From Homarus americanus (Eukaryota > Arthropoda > Malacostraca > Decapoda > Nephropidae): a DNA stretch of 64,000 bases. The stretch covers positions 6,841,373 to 6,905,372 of the forward strand of contig NW_024756914.1 in NCBI RefSeq assembly GCF_018991925.1, written 5' to 3'. How positions within the stretch are numbered: the first letter of the stretch is position 1; each line of letters begins with the position of its first letter. This document shows, piece by piece, positions 63,121 to 64,000 of this stretch. The notes beneath the pieces are model-generated. The model was given only the letters and a program-made list of their open reading frames with translations. It had not been told where the DNA came from and made no database searches. Made by a program: the position numbers and the translations under genes.

Positions 63121-63690
63121 TAATGACTTTCTGTCAGACCAAAGCTACTGAAGCCAGAGAGGTGAACCACATATCGTACATCAGTAACTAGTGAGTACAG
63201 TACACAAGTTATGGACCTACATCAGAACACCACCATAAGGGACCACAAGGGGACAATCAGTTCTTGCCTCCGCATATATGGCAGTACGGGGCTGTAACGC
63301 ATACTGCCCTCCCACACCTGTAACTAAGGGGACACACCCGCCTGCAGTAACCGAGACTCGCCAACCTAAAGGCACCACGGACACAAAGGGACATCCTATC
63401 CTTACCCTCATGTGTGGGGAAATTACTGGGCCTGTGATCCTGGTATACCAAATATATGAGGCCCCCCAACAGGCAGACAGTCTGCAGGACGGACCACGGC
63501 CGATACCTGTGTGTGAGAGGGCAGTCACTAATGAGGCCCAGCTAGTGAGAGTAACCCGCCAAGAAGTCAACAGAAGACCAGGCGAACAGCGAGGAGAAGC
63601 AGCCATTTCCCAGCTTTGTACTAGTTTACTCGAACCAATTTTACCAATTGGAACACAGAGCAAACTCCAAACAAAGGAATGCTTAAACTG
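63121..63690. other. Unique island open on both strands
   Basis: About 430 bp of balanced composition is open on both strands (63278-63709 plus, 63217-63663 minus). The plus frame starts MAVRGCNAYCPPTPVTKGTH and includes TRQEVNRRPGEQRGEAAISQ. The minus frame includes LLLTSWRVTLTSWASLVTAL. No start context, splice site or motif favours either, and I recognise no family. It could be one exon or a fragment of a mobile element. Confidence 0.3.
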
Positions 63691-63709
63691 TATGTGTGTG
63701 TGTGTGTAG

Positions 63710-63758
<49 letters not shown>
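63690..63758. repeat. (TG)n microsatellite
   Basis: GT run with one TAG break. Confidence 0.96.
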
Positions 63759-63760
<2 letters not shown>

Positions 63761-64000
63761 CTATGGGGGGTCCATATCGTGTTTTCTGTTCTCTGTCAAA
63801 TTATCAAATATATATATAATGTAAATATCACTAATGTGTGATTATACTAAAAATGGCAGTAAGATTGTTAATGAGATGTGACACTGATGATAAGTAGGAA
63901 TGAGAGGAAACTTTGCAGGCACCTCCCTCCCGGCTGGAACCATCACCTGTCCTCTTGACATTCACATAAGACAACTCATATCATCGATACATAGTGTAGC
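63759..64000. other. AT-rich unique end of window
   Basis: Short (TA)n at about 63807-63820. Nothing else supported. Confidence 0.5.

Overview
The window looks like non-coding DNA (intergenic or long-intron) from an arthropod, most likely a decapod crustacean. The evidence is indirect. There are eight short interstitial tracts of TTAGG, the arthropod telomere unit. There is a tRNA-Gly-headed SINE of a kind I associate with decapods, and two decayed non-LTR retrotransposon fragments. Microsatellite and minisatellite density is extreme: roughly half of the 64 kb is (CA)n, (CT)n, (CTGT)n, trinucleotide arrays, 11-41 bp minisatellites and long purine or pyrimidine tracts. There is no bacterial-style gene organisation, no rRNA or intact tRNA gene, and no intact multi-domain protein gene. 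Nearly all long open frames are translated repeats.

Layout. 1-2.5 kb: unique AT-rich DNA with a 22-bp array, an imperfect hairpin, and a cluster of seven CCAAT boxes followed by a palindromic CRE. 2.5-7.9 kb: pyrimidine DNA, VNTRs, a well-formed candidate minus-strand exon (4901-4990) and a 1.8-kb polypurine block. 8-14 kb: unique DNA, a candidate minus-strand terminal exon (8729-8979), a 30-bp array carrying CCAAT boxes, and the SINE. 14-21.5 kb: large arrays, including one 13-bp satellite present in both orientations. 21.6-22.3 kb: 3' end of a CR1/L2-like element. 22.3-36 kb: VNTRs and microsatellites with unique islands near 30-32 kb. 36-46 kb: the longest TTAGG tract, a fourth CCAAT cluster, a ~32-bp-phased degenerate repeat, a small inverted-repeat element, a 41-bp array and a 174-bp tandem duplication. 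46.7-48.7 kb: decayed CR1-like element carrying endonuclease and RT remnants. 48.8 kb: a second well-formed minus-strand exon candidate. 49-64 kb: more arrays with a few unique islands, including a YY1/ETS/CRE motif cluster at 50.9 kb.

How it fits together. The two best exon candidates (48790-48854 and 4901-4990) lie on the minus strand and have compatible splice phase. A parsimonious but unproven reading is that most of the window is a repeat-filled intron of a minus-strand gene I cannot identify. The clearest unexplained structure is the repeated clustering of CCAAT/ATTGG boxes at about 30-bp or 74-bp spacing in four or five separate places. An excess of TGACGTCA palindromes and a 20-bp-phased TTAATTA array are further examples. 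I found no convincing new protein-coding system.
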